The notes: generated by a model from the letters alone, not told the origin. A DNA stretch of 64,000 nt from Vicugna pacos (GCF_048564905.1 NC_133015.1:1218501-1282500), one strand, 5' to 3'; positions 46,970 through 59,534 are shown, numbered from the stretch's first letter. Made by a program: numbers and translations.

Positions 46970-47380
46970 CTGCTACTGGTCAAATTGTGTCCCCCAAAGT
47001 TCAGAGTAACACCCAGTGCCTCAGAATGCCACCTTAATTGAAAACAGGATCTTTGCAGATATAATTAGCTAAGAGGTCATATTAGTCCCTTATAAAAAGA
47101 GGACATTTGCACACAGACACACACAGGGAGAATGCCAAGGGGAGATGAAGGCAGAGACTGGGGTGATGCACCTACAAGCCAAGAAATGCCAAAGATTGCC
47201 AGCAAACCACCGGCAGCTGGGGGAGAGGGAAGAGAACCTCCCTCACAGCCCCAGGAGCAATCTACCCCGCTGACACCTTGATCTTGGACTTCCAGCTGCC
47301 AGAACCATGAAAGAATAAACTCCTGCTGTTTAAGCCACTCAGGTTTGTGGTACTGTGTTAAAGCAGTCCTGGTGATACAT
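46970..47380 (+). mobile_element. MaLR-type LTR (fossil)
   Basis: 'caaattgtgtcccccaaagttcagag', 'aggatctttgcagatataattagctaagaggtcat', 'acaagccaagaaatgccaaagattgccagcaaac', 'aataaactcctgctgtttaagccactc' run in MLT1/MaLR order, plus strand. It is the same kind of LTR as the one near 25.6-26.8 kb. Ancient, solo and non-functional. Confidence 0.6.
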
Positions 47381-48214
47381 TTGTGCATTACAAAAACAAC
47401 CCAAAATAGAAATGAAAAATGAAAAAAATAAATATACATGAGAGTTCTAGCATTTTCCTCAGGTGGGCGCTTATGCACGCCACCTTGGAGACCACTAGTT
47501 TCAGGTGGCAAAGTTGGCACTAACCACTGATTTCCCACAACCCTTGCCACTTGGAATCCAGGATTCTAACCTCACCCCTCAGCTCTCTAATTGTTTTCCC
47601 GCTGAACTGGATGCCTTGGTAAGGGCTGGGCTCAGCAGGGTTTGGGTGTGGGGTGGCTCTGCCCTCCGAGGGTCCGAGGGTCCGGCCCCACCGGCCTCCC
47701 TTGCATGCTCTGGCCTGCTGTGGCCTGCTGAGCATACCAGGTGAAGTGGGCCCTCAGGGCACAGCCCTCATTCCTTGCATGGCTATCTTCTTCCTTCCTC
47801 ATCCACCCATCAAAAATAAACCCCGAGGGGACGCGGATGGAGCCAACTGCAAGGCAAGGCGGACTGTGGGACACCTGTCTGTTGTGGGTGAGGGGATTTC
47901 TGGCTCCCTTCCCTTTGCAGCGAGGTCACGGGACTGCATGTGGTGTTTCCAGGTGAGGAGGCCAGGGGCAGCCCAGAATGGAGGGAGGGAGGAAGGGAGG
48001 GGTGGAGAGAGGCAGCCAGGGAATGTGTGCGCTCATTCCAGAAACCCCGCCTGGCCTGGCTCAGCCGCCCAGCTTGGCTTCCGTGTGCAGCTGCCATAAA
48101 TGCCGGCCCCACACACAGGCAGGGCTGTGGCCTCTGCCAGGCCTGCCCAACAGCTTGGCCAGCTGATAGACCCCAAAGACCCCAGCCCCACACCCCCGAC
48201 AGCTGTGGAACCAG
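47381..48214. other. Unassigned, possible micro-exon
   Basis: GC-richer unique sequence. 47,921-47,952 is bounded by 'ccctttgcag' and 'gtgagg', which looks like a 32-bp exon but has no independent support. A purine tract lies at 47,985-48,015. Confidence 0.35.
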
Positions 48215-48350
48215 AGTATGCAGGCCCAGCTGCATAATTCGTGGGGCCCCGGGCAAAATGAGAATGCTGGGCCTCTTGTTCAAAATAAGGATGTCAAAAC
48301 AGTGACAGCCGAGCGCTCACCAAGAATTAACCCTTCAGAGCATGGGGCCC
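48215..48350 (-). repeat. Unnamed dispersed repeat
   Basis: 'cagctgcataattcgtggggccccgggcaaaatgagaatgctgggcctcttgttcaaaataagg' is the reverse complement of the family seen at 19.2 and 21.0 kb. Confidence 0.45.
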
Positions 48351-49889
48351 TGTGTCAGCTCACAAGGACACCCATGAAGACGGCCAGGCCACTGAACAGA
48401 CAGGCCAGACTGCAGCCACGATGCTCCACACACCAGAGCTGCCAAATAAGCTCTCTCCTTCTCCAACACAAAGTTCAGGAGTCGGGGAAGTGGGGCCAGG
48501 CGGGAGGAGGGGGAGGTTCGTGTTCCAGGAGGCACCTGTGGTGCAGGAGAGCTGATAGTTACCTCTTCTGTCTGGATCATCTGGTTGATGGAAAAGAGTC
48601 CCCTAAATAATTTTTTATGGTATATGATTGAATAGAGTTACTCAGAAAAAACAATTTGAATGAGAGCCTAGCAGCCCTCGGCCTGGCCCCAGCCCCACAG
48701 AAGGCAAAAGAATGTTTCACCTTGGTTTATCACGTGTCAGTCACCTGCTCGTCTAGGTCCCTTTTCCACACCTTTTCCTCCTTTATTACTTTTTTTAACC
48801 TCCCAGGATTGTCAAGAACATAAATACCAGGTCTAAAATACAAAATAACTCCAAACACATATTATCAATACCAATAATGAAGACAACAGTAAAGATAATT
48901 TCCTTTGATTCAGCCGAGTCCTCTGACATGCACTACAAACTTGCCCTTTCCTGCCAAGTCTCCTCCGGAGAATCCCAGAGTCTGGCTGAAATTCCTGCTC
49001 TCCCCATGAGCACCCTACTTGGGGTGAGGGTGGTTCCCTGTGCATCTCTGTCAAGTGCATACCGACCTGGGGAATCCCTCCTGCAGCCTCCTCCTGAACG
49101 CTGAGAGGTGCCATGCGCCTGCTGGACACACAGTACCCCAGTCTTTCTGGTCACTGAGGATTCCCAGGGTACTAGGACAGGAGAAAACTTTATCGGGCTC
49201 ATGACAAAAAATGTGCTGGCTCATCTGGAGGCAGGAAGTGGGCTCTGGGCAGAGTGGAGTCGGCCAGCCTGGCCGGGCCCCACCTGTTTCCAGGCCTCCC
49301 AGCTCCCAGCTGCCCACCATTCCCAGCTCCTGCAGCAGACAGCTCCTCCCCCAAGGATGAGAAGAGGCCCCCAAAGTTTTGCAATGACTCCCTTTGTTCC
49401 TTTTTCCCTGGGGCCCCAGGAGCCAAATGTGGCCTGTGAATGGCAGGCTTGGCTTCTGCTTGGCTGATCAGAGTGATTAGTACCAGCCACTCCCTGCTAA
49501 TTGCTGTCCTCAGCAGTGCCAGGCCCTCCCATCCACTCCCGCGGAGCCCTCTGCCGGCACACAGCCTCCGACTGTTAGCAGTGACAGAAGTTGCGTGTCA
49601 TGGGAATTACAGTGTCCGGCCTGGGAGGCCAGCTCGTGCCAGTTATTAATCCATTCACCGAGCCGCTGAGACCCATGGCTTCTCCGCTGAATCTGAACCA
49701 TTCGGGGGAATGCCAGGGAGAGCTGTTTCCAAACCACCCCTGGGAAGCCAGGTGCCTCGCAGGTGGAGAGCTTCACACTAACTTATTCATTAGTATCTCC
49801 GAGAATTGGGGTGAGGGAGAAAACCGCTCCCAAACCCACAGATACTGCCCGCGTGTTTCAGGGGAAAGAACACAGCACTGGGAATCCAA
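48351..49889. other. Unassigned
   Basis: Unique sequence of moderate to high GC. Frames of 60-120 codons overlap antiparallel. No exon was recognised. Confidence 0.45.
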
Positions 49890-49894
49890 AGGGC

Positions 49895-50165
49895 TGGTGG
49901 ATCCCTGTCCTGCTCTACCATCAATTTCTGCATCTATAAAGTGGGGTTAATGGTACCAGACCCACCTACCTTGTACAGTTGCTGTGAGGATTAACTGAGG
50001 CAAGGAATGTCATAATAACTATGTGAGGGGCTCTTGGGACTTAAATGCACTCTCTCTACAATCCATCCTCTGGGCTGTAAGATGGATCGCATCTTAGAGA
50101 TGAAGAAAATGAGGTCTGGAAAGGTCTAGATACAATGGCCACACAGCAGGCAAGGGCACGTGGAA
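49895..50165 (+). repeat. Two MIR fragments
   Basis: 49,895-50,045 is plus-strand MIR ('catctataaagtggggttaatggtacc ... gttgctgtgaggattaactgagg'). 50,080-50,165 is a minus-strand MIR core ('tcttagagatgaagaaaatgaggtctggaaagg'). Confidence 0.65.
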
Positions 50166-50313
50166 AGGGGCCATGGGGACCACTGTTCTAGTGCCAAGTT
50201 CTTCCTGATGCTGCAACCACCCCCTGCCATGTGTCCTGCTCAGAGATTTAGGCAGTGCCTGAAAGCAGCCATTGCCTGGAACAGCGGGCACCACACCCAT
50301 CCACAGTTCCCTG

Positions 50314-50333
50314 GGACCCACGAGGGGGCCTAG
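50314..50333 (+). promoter_or_regulatory. CTCF-like motif
   Basis: CCACGAGGGGGC at 50,318-50,329 matches the CTCF core with one change (C to G at position 5). Orientation is opposite to the motif near 41.18 kb. Occupancy is inferred. Confidence 0.4.
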
Positions 50334-51804
50334 TGGGAGGATCCTGTCCTGGAAGGGTGAGGGTAATTAGCGAGGTCATCAGACTGGCTCCTGAGCAGGT
50401 CTGGACTATAGAGCATGAGATGGGTAGCCAGTTCGTGGACAAGGGAGACAGGGCAGGCACCAGACAGGAGCTGAGATGCCCTGAGAGCTGGTCCCAGAGC
50501 TTCCTCCATTTCTGCTGCCTGCCTATTTCCATCCATATGCACCTTACAACATGGCCCAGAAAGCTATGTCTGGCTGACTCCAAGTCTCACTCTGTCTGAC
50601 CACGGTAAGTTTCCCTGGGAGTGGACTGACATTAATACTATGGTGTAAATGACTAACTCAAGCAGGTTTCAGTGGTGGCGGGGAGGGGTAAAGAGTGACA
50701 GAGGCCAATGGGAACTGGAGAGTGGCATCGAAAAGAAGGCAAGACATCTGAAACGGATGTCTGTCTTCTCCCAGTTAGGCTGTTGCCAGGGGTGTCGGTC
50801 ATTCTCTTCCTGGTCTCTGGGAAAGCTGGTGCTTGCAGAGACCCCCATCCTGATGACAGCACGATTTCCTGGGCGACATGGATGAAAAAAGGACTTGGAT
50901 TCCAGAAACCCAAATCTCATGGCCCTCCATTAATTAACTATCTGACCTCGGGCAGGTCACCTCTCTGGGCCAGGCGGGTCTCCTGGTCAACGTGCAGGCA
51001 GGAAAAGGGGCAGGCCCGGCACAGATGGACTGCCACCTTTGTCCCCAGCAGTGCTGCACAGCAGGCCATGGCTGCCCTGGCTCGGGGCCGGTGCTCCGCC
51101 CTTTCTGGCATCCGCTGTGGCCTCCGAGCAACAGCTGGGACTGGATTCCAGACTAAATATGGAGCCCCAGCCCAGGCTTCTCCCAACCTGCAGGCCTAGG
51201 GCCCAAACCTCGGCAGCTTCGGACAATCACGCTGCCCGCCCTCCAGCCCATCTGAAATGCTGACTCACAGACTCTGCACATGAGCAAAGGCCAGACAAAT
51301 GTCAGAAGGCCAGAGCAACAGTGAACGTCCGGAGCAATCAAAACACCAGCAGCATGAGACACTGGCCTGTCAAGGAACACAGGAGCTAGTCTGCTAGTTT
51401 AAATAACAGAGGAGAACGTAAAGCAGTTAAATCCCTGAGCACATCCAAGTTTATGTCCCAGAGTTGAACAAGGATGAAAAGTTACAAAATAAAGATGAGG
51501 CCTCGGTGGGGTGCCTCTCCCACCAACCCCAGGCTGAAATATACAGTCATATCTTAAAAAGAAAGCTGATAAAACTTTAGTTCTCCACACCCCCACCACA
51601 CACACACGGACAAACCCCCTACTAGCAAACTGTTATTAAAGGGACAGGTCCAACAAGTGGAAGACTGAGAGATTCTAACCTAAAATACTGGGCAGACTCC
51701 TACCCCAGGATGACCCAGTGTGAACCACATCTCACACCTCCTTCTTCAGCACCACAGAGATGTGTGACGCCTGCCACGCTGCTGTGGGGAGAAAGGTCTT
51801 CCGC
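50334..51804. other. Unassigned with a MIR scrap
   Basis: A MIR-like piece lies at 50,890-50,975 ('actatctgacctcgggcaggtcacctctctggg'). The 163-codon frame at 50,708-51,199 overlaps it and has no recognisable domain. Otherwise unique. Confidence 0.4.
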
Positions 51805-52140
51805 AAAAAGACGTGCTGGAGTCTTAACACCCAGCACCTCCACCTCAACCATGACTGTGACCTTATTTGGAAGCAGGGTCTTTGCAGACCATGATACTGA
51901 TTTAGCCAGTTTCCCACTGTCAAATGCACACCATGCTTTCTCATCAGCGATTCCACAGATCCTGATGATGGCCTTCAGTAAAACCTATAGATTTTTTATT
52001 TTCTTAGTTAATTTCCCCTTCTAGAATGTAAGTTCTTTGAGAAAGGGGGCTTGGTTTTATTCACTGCTATAATCCTGGACAAAGAATTGAGTCTGACACA
52101 TAATGGACCCTCAATAAATATATTTGTAATGAACAAATGA
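51805..52140 (+). repeat. LTR scrap (fossil) and L2 3' end
   Basis: 51,840-51,890 ('tgactgtgaccttatttggaagcagggtctttgcaga') is a short MaLR-like LTR piece. 52,010-52,140 ('ctagaatgtaagttctttgagaaagggggcttggttttattcactgctataatcctgg ... cctcaataaatat') is an L2 3' end. Confidence 0.6.
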
Positions 52141-52689
52141 TATAGAGCAATGAGATATTAACAAGAGAAGTCAGGAGAATCTTCATGGACAAAAGGCATC
52201 TTCAGCTAAATCATAAAGGACAGATAGAATCTGTATGGCTAAGAGGACGGGCACATCATGCCCTTAGATGCCAGGCTGGACTGGCCCAGCACAGACAATG
52301 TGGAGGAAATACTTCATCTCTAAAGAACATGCAGGACACCCATGTCTGGCTGCCTGGATTTAGGTGGATAAAGTATTAGAACATTTCTTTAATTCGTGGA
52401 TGTTGATATCATTCAAACATGGTTTCCCAGTATTTGTCTTCTCTTTTTAGAAGTTTGCAACCCAAGGCTTTCACTTAAGGAATGGATCATCATTGCCTAA
52501 CTGAATAATTGAAACTCAAACTTCAGGGAGTTCAGAGAATGAGCAGCTACTGTCGACACCCAGCTTGTCCTCTGCTTTCCTGCTAGGCCTCTGATCTAGC
52601 TTATCTTCCCTGCTTTACAGCCACTTGCAATAGAACTCGATATATACTCCTTTCCTCTCTTTTTGCTAAAAAGCAGTGTAGTGTGGTAT
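52141..52689. other. Unassigned
   Basis: Unique sequence with no recognised exon or repeat. Confidence 0.5.
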
Positions 52690-53035
52690 GTGACAACATG
52701 GCCAAACCATGAGGACATTTTGCTAAATAAAATAAGCCAGTCGTGGCAAAACAAATACTGCATTATTTCACTTATCCATGGTATCTAAAATGGCCTAACT
52801 TGTAGAATGAGACTAGAATGGTGATGGTCAGAGGATGGAGGGGAAGGGAAGTGGGGAGTTTCTAAGCAACAGGCATAAAGTCTCAACTATGCAAGATGAC
52901 TGAGTTCTAGAGATTTGCTCTACAATATTGTCCCTGTAATCAACAATGCTGTATTGTACACTTAAAAATTTGTTACAAAGATAGATATCATGTTAAGTGT
53001 TCTTACTAAAATAAAAATAAAGATAAATAAACAAA
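52690..53035 (+). mobile_element. L1M 3' end
   Basis: 'ctaaataaaataagccagtcgtgg', 'actgcattatttcacttatccatgg', 'gtattgtacacttaaaaatttg' and the tail 'taaaataaaaataaagataaataaac' follow the L1M 3' order. 5'-truncated. Confidence 0.75.
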
Positions 53036-54895
53036 ACTTGGGGCTAGAAACCCTGTCTTCTGCTCATTCTAATGGCCACACAGTGCCCCCACACAAGGCC
53101 ACACATTTATTCCTTGGTGATAATCTGAGATCTTAAGCACAGGTCTTAGCCCAGCAGCAGCTATACAAGGCACAGTTAATTCTGAAGATGACGGATCATT
53201 GCTGAAGAAACCCATGAGTTCACTAAAGAGTACAAAATTAGAATCCAAGAATCATCATCATTTCTTCTTTAAGCAAGAGATCTCAAAAATAAAACAGTCA
53301 TATTATTTCTATCTTGAAGCATGTTGGCTGCTATTATGTGCATGTAATGTGTCTAGCTGTGTACAGTCATCACTATTATCAGCAAGAAGATCTAGGCTTA
53401 GTCTGAGCTATGTTAAAAATACACAGTAGGAGTGGGTAACGCTGGTAACAGGGTACTGTTGTTAGAGATAAAGACGTTTAGTTAATCCTGACCTTGGACC
53501 ATTTATTCAAGCACATTTCAGAACAAACACAGCTTCCCAGCTATCTTGCAACTGAAAGAGTTTGGTATTAATTCTTCTGTTGAGGCAGACATTTTCATAT
53601 AAATAAATACTTGTTTGGCAGAACAAATTATACTAGTGAAAATATATCCTTTCATTCCATAGTCCTTCATTTCTTTTTTCTGAGTTTTTTTCTTTAGATC
53701 TGCCATGTCTTAATTCAAAGTTTCGTCTTTGTCCTGAATCCTCTCGTGCCCTACAGCTTTCCTGGTGGCTCTAGGTCAATTTGCCTACAGATGGTTTGCC
53801 AGTGTACAATTAGCCAAAAGGCAATTTCCTAAATGGATAATTCTCTGAAAGCAATTCCCTGAGAAGGACAGCTTTTTGCAAATTGCTTTTTGGTAAAATG
53901 ACACATATTCCTCCCTGGATGAGTAATCTCATCCACTCACACAGACTGAACTACCGCTGTGTGCTCTTGTCTCCCACATCCACTTAAATATTCAACTTGT
54001 TCCCTGGACACATTAACATTTATATGCCTAAAAGCCTCCTTCCCAGCACTCTTAGTTCCAAGTTGTCCCTCTAGTATTTCAGGTCTCACTGAAAGTACCA
54101 CTTGTCACCCACTTTCCCAGATCAGGAACCTGAGTCAGTGTTGATTCACTCATCCTCTCCTCACCCTTCATAGGCCATCAATTGCCTAGTCCTGCTGACT
54201 TTACCCTCCTAATTTAATGGGAGAAGGCAATCACCAGATCCGTGTTTCCCATAGATTCCAAAATGCTTTCAATCAATCACCTGCTCTTCGTCTTTGTTGT
54301 CTACTAATGAAGGTTGGTTCTGCCCCGTCCCTCTCTAGGCCACTCCAGGACTATGACAATGAGATCATAAGTAATCTGCCTCCATCTAATTTTCCCCTTT
54401 CACATTCTTCCTCTACTTTTCTACTAGAATGCACTTCTGCCAAAAGAGTTTTCCATGAAATGCAAATCCTGCAAGATGACCTGCTGAAATAAGTTTAGAA
54501 AATGCTTCAAATCCTGTAAGATGAAACACAAAAGCTACAAGATGATCTATGTCCAAGTAAATTTAGAAAACTCTTCATGCTGTGTCCTCCTCTTGCAAAA
54601 TCACAAAGGCCATTGACATAATAAAGGTTCCAAAAAGACTTGAAGTAAAGAAACACACAATATTGTATAACAAAACATGGCCTATAAGTGTTTGACCCAT
54701 GATCTCTTGTTTTCCCCAAAGTAACATCTACTAACAAGCAGTGGAACACAGTTTGAAAATGCTGGCACATTGTGATTTGATCACACTAACCAAGTAAAGT
54801 AAATGGACTGACCCAGCCCATTGCCCTCATATTTCCTGCCCTCTCCCCCCGACAGCGCACCTCCTGAGGGTCCCGTGACTTGCAGTCACTGTTCC
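53036..54895. other. Unassigned, degenerate tandem repeat inside
   Basis: 54,463-54,576 contains two copies of a unit of about 45 bp ('caaatcctgcaagatga ... aagtttagaaaatgctt'), the second with an internal insertion. 53,780-53,910 has repeated 'gcaatt' motifs in both orientations, perhaps an old DNA transposon. No exon was recognised. Confidence 0.4.
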
Positions 54896-54899
54896 TCAT

Positions 54900-55190
54900 G
54901 AGCAGCATGTTCCTTCCCACGTGTCTTTGGCTCCCTTTACCTGAAATGCCCTGTTCCACCTTCTGACTAAGTCCTACTCATCTTTCAAAACATGACTCAA
55001 GTTTCATCTCCTTTAGGAAACTTTTTCTAACCTCTCTGACCTATGTTTGGTTTCTCTTGTAATGTCCTACTCATCACAGCACTTACTGTCTTCTAACTAA
55101 AAGTGGCTTTATTCCCCCATTTGTACAATCCCCTCAGGGACCAAATCATTAGTACAGAGTAAGTGCTCAAAAAATAGCTGTTGTGCTGAA
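54900..55190 (+). repeat. L2 3' region
   Basis: 'acctgaaatgccctgttccaccttctgactaagtcctactcatctttcaaaacatgactcaagtttcatctcc' and 'gtacagagtaagtgctcaaaaaatagctg' are typical of L2. Confidence 0.75.
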
Positions 55191-56084
55191 ATAAACCAAC
55201 CCCGATAAAAGTGATAGATGATAATATAATAAAGCTTTTAAGAATTTGTTAATTTAAGAATGTAAGATACCATAATCCCTCAATATTTCAAAAACATATG
55301 TGAAAAACTTTTCTTTTTCAAAAGTTTATAATGTCATTTCTTTTTAATTAATGTCTTTTTTATTAATGTTATTAGTGATTTGCAAAAAAATTGTCTTTCT
55401 TATTTGCACTTGCATGCTTCAACCACTCATATCAGATATTCAAATATTTTTCTCTTTATTAAGAATGAGGAAGAAAAAGAAATTACTGAAAATATTCACT
55501 AGGGCAACTTTCTACTGTGGAAATTAGCCAACACCACTTTGTATCTTGAAATGCAAACACCACCTAAAATCAACGTAAGGACGCTGAATCCACGTCTCTG
55601 CATGGCCTTATTTAAACAACAGCTGTTCTTCATTTTATTTGCTTCGAACCTACCAAACCTCTTTGGACCATGAAGCCAGTCTGAGCCAAGACTCCTATGT
55701 TTAGCTGTACATAAAAATAACAGCTTTTCTTCTGCGTAAAATTACCGCATGCTGCATTTGCCCCTAAACCTCAACTACCTTGTAGTCAAGGCCTAGAATT
55801 CCAGAAGAGAGTAGAGATTACTGACCGAGTTTGACAACCTTATCAACTTACTTGGGAATATAGGTTGTGCCCGGAGGTGTTGTATAGCAAACGTCTGAGC
55901 TGGCTGCACTCATTCTGATCGACTTTTCTCACAGTAGAGGAGCTGTCTCCCTCATTTATTCATTCACTCACTTGATAAATGTGGGCTGAGCACCCATTAT
56001 GTGGCAGATACTTCTCTGTCACAAAGGCCACAGTATGATAATCACATAATCACGTTCTGTGTAACAGCTGCATGAACGGAGTGC
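55191..56084. other. Unassigned, A/T-rich
   Basis: No repeat recognised. 55,530-55,760 includes an E-box-like CAGCTG in A/T-rich DNA and could be a conserved element; one sequence cannot show that. Confidence 0.4.
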
Positions 56085-56285
56085 ACACCATGGGCAAGGA
56101 GCCATGCTAAGCTGTGCATGTGTGCTTTTGCATTTGACCTTTACACAAGCTTGTGAGGCCAGTGCATCGCTATCCCTTTTGATACAGTAGGAAACTGAGA
56201 GACTTAGAGACTCGTACAACACCAGAGATCGCAGAGCTAGCAAACATCAGAGCCACGTTTGAACCCAGACAGCCTTCTCCTGAGA
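56085..56285 (-). repeat. MIR SINE
   Basis: 'gatacagtaggaaactgagagacttagagactcgtacaacaccagagatcgcagagctagcaaac' and 'cacgtttgaacccag' match minus-strand MIR. Confidence 0.7.
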
Positions 56286-57845
56286 AGCCCCTTTGTGCAG
56301 TTACCGGGCAACACAGCCTGTCAGTGGTCACACAAGACCACTCTGCCATCAAACTTTCCACAGATATGTTCCTTGCCTGACCACTATCGTGCTGTATCTC
56401 AAATAGCATTGAGCAGGAACTGTCTAGAGGGTCCTGAAGTGACAATAAAGTCACAGGGAATCAAATTAAGTTCTTTATTTTTTAATTAAACAACTTTGGA
56501 GCATAGGTGCTGGCAAGTATTCCATGAATATTGACTGATTTTAGTTAATGGTAAACTGTAGTTAATGTGGTTATACTGTGTGGCCTTTTGAGGTACCTTT
56601 CAAACAAGAGATTCTGTGATTAAAGAGGTAGCTTAATCTAGTTGTTTCTAGATTCCATTTCAAGACTGTTGCTTGAAAATCACGTTTAACTCAAGCTATT
56701 TTCAAAGGAATGACTTGGGCTAAGCAAGACACTTATCCATATTTATACCAAATGAAAGAGGTCATCTGCAGAGGAGTGGCCAGTTAGGACATATTTTGTC
56801 TCAACTTGCATCCCGTGAGAAAAAGGAACTCAAGATTAAAAAATAGAGCTAATTTGTTTTATGGCATCTTGGAAGGACGTATAGGAAGAAGTATTAATCT
56901 ATTCAATTATGTAACAAATGATTTTCTTAGGTAGTAAGCTATTCTAAAAGAGTGATAAGTGTCTTTTATGGATCCAACATACTAGAAGTTGTTTTATAAG
57001 CATCTGACCAGTACAATGAATTATGGTGGATCCTGAATGCACAAAGAACGCAGTTCTCCAATATTCACCTTGCAGATTTCCCGCCCCACACTTCCCCCTG
57101 GATCACTTAGCCGTATATTCTCCCCAAAGGCCAAAAAACAAGATTGCTTGAACAACGTATTTCCTGACTAATTTATTAAGATGGTTTCTTGGGTTATACA
57201 ATATTCCCAACCCAAAGGCCACTCACTGGCAAGAGAAAATAATCCCCTTTTTATCAGACCGAATTCCAAGTGATTTGACAACTTTGACTTGGTCTTAGAC
57301 CGTCTTCCCATTTCCGTGAGCTAAGAGGTGAGCTCCAAATCCCACTTTGAGTTTAAGTTTTGTTTAAAGTACTGTTTAATGGGAAAAGAAATTTTTCTAG
57401 CTCTCCTGGAATTTGAATGTCAGTAAGGTGACACCCAGGTGACACAGTGGTAGACTGCTACAACATGACATGATCTAAAGTCCATTTATGTGCAGAAGCC
57501 TGGGCTTTGTAGCAAGAATTAAAATGTTGTGCATCAATTCCTATATCCTGAATTTATCTTTTACCCGTGGGAAGGGACATTTTCACAGGAATTTTTGGAG
57601 CTGGGTCAACCAGTGACCTGAACTTACATTTAAGTCCAGTGTCCCTATGTTTCTTAAAGAGGCATTTATAGAAAACCAAATAAAATACCTTACATAAGCC
57701 AGTAAAACCCATGACAACGCTATAATCATTACCATTAAAAAAAATAACAAAGTTTGTGTGAACAGAACAAGAGTTCACCAACAGTTTAGCTCCTGATAGA
57801 AACACTCCAACTTTAACCTGTTTTAAGGATTTGTATCCTAGTGAT
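56286..57845. other. Unassigned, A/T-rich
   Basis: No transposon recognised. An 83-codon minus-strand frame (57,554-57,805) has a somewhat balanced composition but no known domain and no splice support. Confidence 0.4.
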
Positions 57846-57847
57846 CA

Positions 57848-58045
57848 AAAGCACCCCCTTGGAGCGCCAGACCTTGCTTCAAATCCTGCCTCCTGCACTC
57901 ACTGGGTGACCTTGGATATGTAACAGAAGTCACATTTCCACAACCAGACCTCATAGAATTATCATGGATTTAAGTGTGATAATGCAGTTAGAAGTTCTTA
58001 CTGTTTAGCACACAGAAAGTGCTCAATAAATCTTGGCTGCCATGT
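57848..58045 (+). repeat. MIR SINE
   Basis: 'ttcaaatcctgcctcctgcactcactgggtgaccttgg' and 'gcacacagaaagtgctcaataaatcttggctg' mark the two ends. Confidence 0.7.
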
Positions 58046-59229
58046 TTTACCCATTCAACCAACAATTATGGAATGCCTACAATTTCCAGATACTAAGCTA
58101 TTGGTAGTAAATAAAAAATGACTAAAAGTAGGATGATAATATGGTTAAAATATTATTTTTAAGTTTTATTTTGTTTTTTAAATTTTTGTGAACTTGGGTA
58201 TTTTTCCATTGGCCCTATTTCTGCCAGTGGCTTATGAGCTCCTCTAAAACTGTGCGCTGCATCTGCAGTTCCCTTTGAGTCGCTAAGAGCATACAATGAT
58301 TACTTTGTGGTTGACTAATTTTTCTCTGCCACAGGCCAGTACTGAAAGTTTAGGGGGTACATACTCAACCAATAAAGTAGTTAAGGCTCATTCAGACTTT
58401 ATTATACATGAGTCTTATCACTGCTGAGATCATATTATGGACATCTGTATAAACTGACCAGGTTAGGGGACTTTTATGAAAGCAAGGCCTCTAAAAACTA
58501 ACTTGTCTCCCCAATCAGATGTTGTCACCCCAACAGACTGGACTTTTTCAGAACTGTTCAAAATATTAGGGGTCAGGATCTCAACAGGGTTTAGCTGCTG
58601 TCCTGTCCTCACAAACCCATATTTTCTGCTGTGACTCTAAACACATGGCAGGTGTCATGGATTGCTTTAAAAACTGTGTGTGTTCATGTGTGTGCTTGTA
58701 CACATGTGTGTGTTTTGAAACTTACCTGCGGAAACTGTCCATCTGCAAATAACAGAAGGGAGCCACAAAAATTGTATGCGATGCTGAATTAAAATGTACA
58801 ATATACATGTGTAGCTAAAATTAGTGATGTGGCAGAGTAAATCAATGACATAATCACGTCTTCTGAACTTGATACTGCAATATTCACTATACGGTCCAAC
58901 TTGCTGTTTTACCCAAATTAAAAACTCTATGAATTTTATCTTTGGCTCATTAGTTTGATGTTAAAAGAATTTTGAAACTAATTTTATTAAATTTTGAGTA
59001 GTGAGTCCATTTTACTTTTTTACCTTTGAATAGAACTTGCCTTAGTTTTTATTTTCATGCCATGAGTACAATCCAGCTCTGGCCTCATAAAACTGACTTT
59101 AACTTTTCCAAACTGAATGTCAGGTTATGACCCAGGTCACTACTTGAGGATTAGATCTGTTTCTAATACAAGTCATCTTAAATCCTTTTTGAAGCAGGGT
59201 AAGGGGAATGTTGCTTTCCTGGGTTAGAA
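58046..59229. other. Unassigned, A/T-rich
   Basis: A GT-rich patch lies at 58,672-58,713. No exon or transposon was recognised. Confidence 0.45.
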
Positions 59230-59385
59230 TGGTAGTTCTGTGCTGTCACTTAGTAATGATAGGAAATCAACCGAGTCAACTTCTCTGGGCCTGTTTTCTC
59301 ATGAATAAACTAAGAGAATCAGACTTAATGAGTACTAAGGCCCACTGACTGCAGTTTTTAAACTCTATGATTGTTTCAGTTAACA
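59230..59385 (+). repeat. MIR-family fragment
   Basis: 'aacttctctgggcctgttttctcatgaataaactaagagaatcagacttaatgag' fits a MIR3-like core. Confidence 0.4.
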
Positions 59386-59412
59386 GTTTCTGTTTAGATT
59401 ATATGATGAGAA

Positions 59413-59471
59413 ACATGGTTTCTATGTAAAAATTAACCATGTTTCTATGTAAAAATTAATATAAATTTACA

Positions 59472-59531
<60 letters not shown>

Positions 59532-59534
59532 AAA

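Noticed and set aside
50708-51199. A 163-codon plus-strand frame
   Set aside because: It overlaps a MIR fragment, has several antiparallel partners of similar length and shows no recognisable domain.
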